Program-made: the position numbers and the translations under genes
The notes under the pieces: model-generated
The model's database searches: none
Told to the model about the DNA's origin: nothing
Seen by the model: the letters and a program-made list of their open reading frames with translations, nothing else
Shown here: positions 9,661-14,232 of the stretch, piece after piece
Layout: every line of letters starts with the position of its first letter
Numbering within the stretch: the first letter of the stretch is position 1
Assembly: GCA_910592205.1 (NCBI GenBank)
Contig: CAJVPJ010000947.1
Location: 1 to 14,232, forward strand
DNA length: 14,232 nt
DNA from: Paraglomus occultum
Taxonomy: Eukaryota; Glomeromycota; Glomeromycetes; Paraglomerales; Paraglomeraceae
Reading direction: 5' to 3'

Positions 9661-10060
9661 CCGTCGTAAAATTTGTTTACGCTATACCAAAACCAATTAA
9701 ATTACAAACATTCCCTGATAAACCATGCTGTCCTTATCAGCAAACCATTAAAACTCTGTTAATATAATGCCTGACCGACCTGCCATCCATCACCAGATTA
9801 AATAAATTACAAACCATCCGATGAGTCGCGCTGCATACCATCAAAAACCCAGGTAATATAATTTCTTCCATGGAAACAACTGCCGTAGAATTAGCTACCT
9901 GCTATACCAGACCCCATTTAATTAAATTGCAAGCTTTCGCTAATCTCATCCAATCGTATTGCGCTTATTATTATCGGTATACCAAAGTCAGTTACAATTA
10001 CGTCATTGAGGCAACCGTTGTAAAATTGGCTAGCCACTATACCAGGCGAATTGAATTGTT
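9661..10060 (-). repeat. Four degenerate tandem copies of the HMG gene's C-terminal coding segment
   Basis: Copies begin (minus strand) near 10057, 9929, 9809 and 9704. The first encodes QFNSPGIVASQFYNGC inside the HMG protein. The second reads QFN, stop, MGSGIAGS, stop, FYGSC. The third is the most decayed, keeping mainly the AATTTATTTAATCTGG part. The fourth reads FNWFWYSVNKFYDGR. Periods are 43, 40 and 35 codons, so all copies share one frame. The spacers between later copies are also alike (ATTATATTA then TTTGTAATTTA). The first copy is coding; the second contributes only QFN before the HMG stop. Confidence 0.65.
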
Positions 10061-10772
10061 GTAGCTGTTGCTGATTATCATAATTATTCGGAACTAGTTC
10101 ATAATAATACACGTACATGCCACAGTCGTCCACTAAGTTAGATCCATTTGGTATCGGACAAACGTAATCAACTGGTTCTCCACCCGAGTGATCGAATACA
10201 TTAGATAGAGATTGAGAAATTTCGACCAATGGAGATAGATAAATTTCGTCTGAAGAAGGCTGTTCACATACGTCTACAGTTATAGGTTGCTCATCGCTCG
10301 GTTGTCCAAAGTTATCCGACTGATCGCTGACCACTCTTTCTTTTTTATCGGCATTATTATTAGTTTGTTTTTTAAATTTATCTGCGTTTACTTGTTTAAA
10401 TATCAACTTTTTGCTTTTCGTTTTCTTTGGCCCTGGTTTGTAATTGTAGCCAGGATATTCTGCTTTATGCGCTTGCCGAGCCTCTTTCGCAAGAGCGGTA
10501 AAATAGTTTATGACTGAAGGTGGTTGACTTTTCCAAGCTTTACCAGCCAGCCTAGAGGCTTCTTGAATAGTGAACGGCTTGTCGGAACACTTACGTAATT
10601 TTTTTACAAAATTTGTGCGAAAGAGAATCCAACCGTTAGATGGTCGGGGAGGAGGTTTTGCGTTGTTTCGTCTACGTTTTGGAGCGATAAGGGAGTCGTG
10701 GGAAATGCTGAGAGTATAAGGTGGGTTATCTAAGAGAATGCGTTCACTAGGAGTAAGATAATCTGCCATCAT
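9918..10772 (-). CDS. MATA-type HMG-box transcription factor
   Basis: A complete 284-residue protein with no intron needed. The HMG box spans about residues 41-111: PPRPSNGWILFRTNF at the start, then EASRLAGKAWKSQPP, then YFTALAKEARQAHKAEYPGYNYKP at the end. This is the pattern of fungal MATA_HMG proteins, which bind and bend DNA in the nucleus. Basic clusters PKRRR (31-35) and KKTKSKK (116-122) could be nuclear signals. The middle is rich in Asn, Asp and Ser. QQQLQQ (234-239) leads into the repeated C-terminal segment, and the TAA at 9920-9918 comes right after the second QFN. Two adjacent ATGs (10772 and 10769) offer the start; a TATA box lies 97 bases upstream. Mycorrhizal fungi carry many MATA-HMG genes, and a role in mating is suspected but unproven, so I do not call this a mating-type gene. 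No homeodomain gene pair is nearby. Confidence 0.9.
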   Translation of the reverse strand: MMADYLTPSERILLDNPPYTLSISHDSLIAPKRRRNNAKPPPRPSNGWILFRTNFVKKLRKCSDKPFTIQEASRLAGKAWKSQPPSVINYFTALAKEARQAHKAEYPGYNYKPGPKKTKSKKLIFKQVNADKFKKQTNNNADKKERVVSDQSDNFGQPSDEQPITVDVCEQPSSDEIYLSPLVEISQSLSNVFDHSGGEPVDYVCPIPNGSNLVDDCGMYVYYYELVPNNYDNQQQLQQFNSPGIVASQFYNGCLNDVIVTDFGIPIIISAIRLDEISESLQFN

Positions 10773-10858
10773 TTATAAATTTTCTAAACTCTATGGACTT
10801 AAGGGATGCGGTTGACCAAAGGCACCAATATGTTTGATCGACTGAGGAGGGGAGGGAG

Positions 10859-10869
10859 TTATATATATA
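10859..10869 (-). promoter_or_regulatory. TATA box of the HMG gene
   Basis: On the minus strand, TATATATATAA is followed by a pyrimidine-rich run (CTCCCTCCCCTCCTC), 97 bases before the first ATG at 10772. Position, strand and the C/T-rich stretch just downstream fit a core promoter. Factor binding is not shown. Confidence 0.65.
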
Positions 10870-10879
10870 CTGTTTTTGT

Positions 10880-13057
10880 TCGGCCGATGTGCTTATGTAA
10901 ATAACGAGATACTATTTTGGGTTATTTTTGTATGAGGACATGCTGCGTAATAATGAACAAAAGTTATTTTATATGCGTCGGACATCAATAATAAAAGTTA
11001 AACGCAGTGTTTTTAATAGATCAAAAGATTTAATTTACTTGAAATGTGACGTTGTTCGCGTAACTTGCAAATTTGAAGTATAATTAACAGGATGGTTTGG
11101 CTTATTTGATGTATTCTCTACTTGGCAGTTTGGTTTTATGTTTGTAAATATAATAATCACTAACGCATCTACTGACTTTACATTGTGTGCAAGAAATTTA
11201 TTGTATATGTGCTTTGACCATTGTCAATATCATTTGACTAATATGATGTCATTACTAATTTGAAGATAATCCAATGTCACACACATTGTGTGGACAATCT
11301 TTTCCAAACAGCGTCTTTTTCTAATTCGAATGCAAATGACCAGACCCAATATAGCGAGCAATGAGATATTGTTTGTCTGTTTTCGTATGTTTTTTTTTCT
11401 TTAAAAAAAAAACCATGATTGTGAAACGATAATCTTTGTTTCATGTGACACCCAATAGCACGGCGGCACGGAATGTTTATCGACCTAAAATGGGAAAGTT
11501 TAAATTTCTTAACAAACGTCCCACTCATTCCACTGTCTATGCGAAACTTTCGTTAGAACAGGTTTTTATTTCTAACAAAATTTTATATAGTTGCGTGCTA
11601 TTTCTTTAACAGTTTAGTCTTATCGCATTTTTTGTTGCTTTATTACTTTTAATCTTCAATAACTATTCAGAATATAGTGCACAAACATTATACGCTACTG
11701 AATTGGGTAAGTTGCACAGATCGCATTACATATATTTTTTTTTCGTCTCATATGCAATACGCAAACGAATATCCGAGCTTATGCAGGGATATTGTCTAAA
11801 AATAACTATTGAGACAGGGACCAAATTTAAGGACATATCGTTCAATTAACTTCTACTTTTACACACAATTGTAAATTGGTTCATATTGTTGATGGCTTCA
11901 ACTTTGAAAGATCAACGCAACAAACCTCTGAGTAGATTTCCATCTAAACGACTGGTTGGGGTGTCATGTAATCCTTTCAATTATCGACTAAGGGGATATT
12001 CCTCCATATATGATTATAAATACTTTTATAATAGTTGATCCAATTAAAGTAATTGTGCTATATTCAAGGTTTTGCTGTGTTGAGAAATCCAATTGGAGTA
12101 AAATGCCGAATTAGTTTTTTTTGTAACGTCTGTTTCATGGTTTGATGAGAGGGTTACCACACAGATTGTTTAATTAACGACGTTTATAAAGTTTATGTTG
12201 TTACAGTGAAGATATTTTGAGCTTTGGTTGTCCGCCAATAACCAGGAAAAAAAACTTATGTTAACTGAGAATGAATAAGCATAAAAACATTGTGTATTAA
12301 TCAGGTAACATATACTAATTAGTCGGAAACTGATTTTTGTTGTAACATCTCATTGGCCTATTATCGGCGCTGCCCAGCTTTACTGTTTGCATATATGCAA
12401 TTAAGGCCAAACAATGACTGTATGTCGCATATGAAATAGAGGGCAGGTCTTACAGTATGACGTCGAAATGCGTAGCCCCCTCGAATTGGCGTTCGTTGTT
12501 TGTATAGCATACTCAGGAATTTTTACATTGGAGCATTGGGTTTTTCACGTGCATACAAGAAACTGAACTACATTTATGGAAACTTGACCCCCGCATATCA
12601 ATATGTATGCATGTATTGATATGCGTTGCATCATAGCACTGGAGAAATCATCACCAAGCATAGTTGACAAATTTAATCCATTGTTCCATTGTTCAAACAA
12701 TTTTTTTAAGTTTTTCATTGGGGCAAAAGACAATAATATGCTGGTCACTTTGTATGCAATGCCGAATATTAATTGTACGGAAGCTGATTAATCATGTAAT
12801 CGCAACTATTCTCTGACCATTGGCATCTAACATTGTGATGACTTTTGCACAAATGACAAGATGCCAAGTCTTGTTAACAAACAATGACTGACTTTATTTC
12901 GGGAAAATGTCGTTGCAAAGCCCGACATCACCATTATCTAAACAGAAAAGGAAATTAGCAATGCGGACTATATTAAATATCTGTGCCACAATTCATTGCT
13001 CAATTAATTTATCAAACTCTATGAACAGTCATTCAAAATAAGAGAAACGGGGTTTAA
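10880..13057. other. Intergenic DNA between the HMG and VWA genes, no gene seen
   Basis: These 2.2 kb hold the HMG upstream region and the downstream region of the VWA gene, which are both on the minus strand. Open frames on either strand (for example 11277-11528 and 12545-12791) have no recognisable motif, and several are built from homopolymer runs such as the one near 11390-11412. Only the palindrome at 12593-12624 stands out. Confidence 0.55.
12593..12624. repeat. 11-bp perfect inverted repeat
   Basis: GCATATCAATA (12593-12603) pairs exactly with TATTGATATGC (12614-12624) around the 10-base loop TGTATGCATG. It lies between genes and may be a protein-binding palindrome or chance. Confidence 0.6.
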
Positions 13058-13063
13058 TTTATT
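13058..13063 (-). terminator. Possible poly(A) signal of the VWA5-like gene
   Basis: AATAAA on the minus strand, about 180 bases after the stop codon. Another copy lies at 12893-12898. In AT-rich DNA such words occur by chance, so this is a candidate only. Confidence 0.3.
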
Positions 13064-13241
13064 AATGATTTGGCAAAAAGACAAGCGTTAACACACAAAT
13101 TTCTATTATAAAAAAAATAATCTTTTTGTTCCTCGATGAAATATTATTTTACACAGACGCCATTATTTTTACAGTTCGACTATCCCATCGAAACCAACAA
13201 CAATTTCTTCCACTATTATTATCCGATTCGGTTGATGATTA

Positions 13242-14232
13242 TTAAGCATGCCACTCCGTAACCCACTTTCTAGCATCTTGCATCATCTTTTCACTCGAAT
13301 CATACCCACTCAACTCATTCAATGCCGTCTGCGCTTTTTCATAACACAATTCCCACTCTTCCTTGAAATCTTTCATTACAGTTTCAAGATAAGCCAGCGC
13401 AATACAAGTGGACCAAACAGAGTCTTGATCCTTGCCGTGGAACAAATTCTGGTCTTTTCCCCGTGAAAAGAATTCCGAAAATTCTGCGGTTGGCTTGAAA
13501 AACCCATCAAAGGATTGAAACCGAATGAATCCATAAAGAGTTTCGATATCTGCTAATTTCGGATCAACCTCAACCGATTCGGTCGCCGTTTCTTTTTCAC
13601 GTTCGAGGGTGCCTGGACCATCTTCCATATCCATCTCAAACTTAAATGCCATTGAATCGACAAAAGCGTCATCTTTAGAAATATCATTTAGAACAGACGC
13701 ATTCCTATTACTAGGAAAATGATTATCGCATAGGTCGTTAGCACATTCATCATGCCGATAAAAATCAAACTCTGTATATTTGTAACAGTTGACATTGACA
13801 GAGTACCTTAAAGACTGAAAAAAGTCGGGCAAAAATCCAGATGCTGGAATAAACGAATGTTTAACAAATCCTGCCGTGCGAATAAAGCCCCTCTGGAAGA
13901 AAAAATTTTGTTAGCAAACACTTGATTGTTAGGGAAAGTAAGCATCCTTTTTATTGTCTTAACCTGCACAGGAACGACGCGTCGTTCAACTTTTGCCATT
14001 GAGAGAATTTGATCTCGTTCATCGATTGCTAGGAAGCTTGAAACAGGTAACAGTTATACACATATTTATATTTATGCCGACCGTTTTCCTTTCAAACGCT
14101 TTTTTTTTTTTTGGTAGTTCAGATACCTACCTTGTATATCTTGAGGCCAAATTAGCATCGATCGCTAACTTGACAATTTCACTTTTTGTATCTTCATCCG
14201 AAACATCTTTCCCCTCATTTTTCGGATCGTTA
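13242..14232 (-). CDS. C-terminal part of a VWA5-like (VIT/von Willebrand factor A) protein, three exons, runs off the right edge
   Basis: Spliced exons are 14232-14131, 14036-13964 and 13892-13242, giving 274 residues to TAA. The introns are 94 and 71 bases; the splice edges are GTAGGT/CAAG and GTTAAG/CCAG, the GTTAAG donor being weaker. The first two exons join into SEIVKLAIDANLASRYTSF, LAIDERDQILS and KVERRVVPVQ, a stretch typical of VWA5A-type proteins after the VWA domain. The last exon holds a low-complexity acidic insert (EMDMEDGPGTLEREKE), then the family's tail: YGFIRFQSFDGFF, SVWSTCIALAYLETVM and WELCYEKAQTALNEL. The VIT and VWA domains, including any metal-binding site, must lie outside the window. 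The cellular role of fungal members is unknown to me; related animal proteins are cytoplasmic or vault-associated. Retaining the 71-base intron would shift the frame, which supports splicing. Confidence 0.85.

Noticed and set aside
10287-10517. A 76-codon plus-strand frame.
   Set aside because: It is antisense to the HMG-box coding region, and its hydrophobic content comes from Lys/Asn codons read backwards.
11277-11528. An 83-codon open frame on the minus strand.
   Set aside because: Its middle (FFFKEKKTYEN) is encoded by an A/T homopolymer tract, there is no recognisable motif, and no promoter-like signal precedes it.
12545-12791. Overlapping open frames of 62-67 codons on both strands.
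   Set aside because: They overlap each other on opposite strands, neither has a known motif, and the start of one lies inside the 12593-12624 palindrome. Chance frames are the simpler explanation.
13808-13999. Read-through frame joining the second VWA5-like exon to the following DNA.
   Set aside because: The frame runs through the 71-base intron. The splice sites at 13963 and 13893 restore the family sequence on both sides, whereas read-through gives an unrelated tail.
1-14232. Searched by eye for tRNA, rRNA, CRISPR arrays, bacterial operons and phage genes.
   Set aside because: No tRNA T-loop words, regular spacer-repeat arrays, Shine-Dalgarno-led operons or phage-like gene strings were seen. 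Intron structure and composition are eukaryotic. Small structured RNAs could be missed without a covariance search.

Overview
The window looks like nuclear DNA of a fungus, most likely an arbuscular mycorrhizal fungus (Glomeromycotina, Rhizophagus-like). The DNA is very AT-rich, genes are sparse and lie in islands of higher GC, introns are short with GT..AG borders, and two protein types fit that group: a MATA-type HMG-box protein, and the cysteine-rich GWTSxN..DDFIK leader that precedes protein kinase domains in these fungi. This assignment comes from memory of protein families and was not checked by a search.

Layout. All three supported genes are on the minus strand. (1) Bases 1-552 hold the first 184 codons of a kinase-leader protein whose rest lies to the left of the window; a TATA-like box sits 96 bases before its ATG. 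(2) Bases 9918-10772 hold a complete, apparently intronless 284-residue HMG-box protein, with a strong TATA box 97 bases before its ATG. (3) Bases 13242-14232 hold the last three exons (274 residues) of a VWA5-like (VIT/von Willebrand factor A) protein whose front half lies to the right of the window.

Between them are about 9 kb (650-9650) and 2.4 kb (10870-13240) of AT-rich DNA with no intact gene. The 9-kb stretch is a graveyard of mobile and repeated DNA: a heavily mutated minus-strand integrase remnant (about 4125-5215), a cluster of CCTCGTTATA motifs resembling pogo/Tigger ends (about 5516-6175), a GC-rich hairpin (3579-3623), short tandem repeats (2746-2871, 6612-6695, 8126-8215, 9318-9402), and a well-defined 478-bp foldback MITE flanked by TA (8564-9041).

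The most interesting feature is the 3' end of the HMG gene. The segment encoding its C-terminus is repeated about four times at 9661-10060, in the same reading frame across all copies. The present stop codon falls at the start of the second copy, so the protein may once have been longer or differ in length between alleles. Nothing in the window shows that the three genes share a pathway or are co-regulated, apart from the matching TATA-to-ATG spacing of the two visible gene starts.
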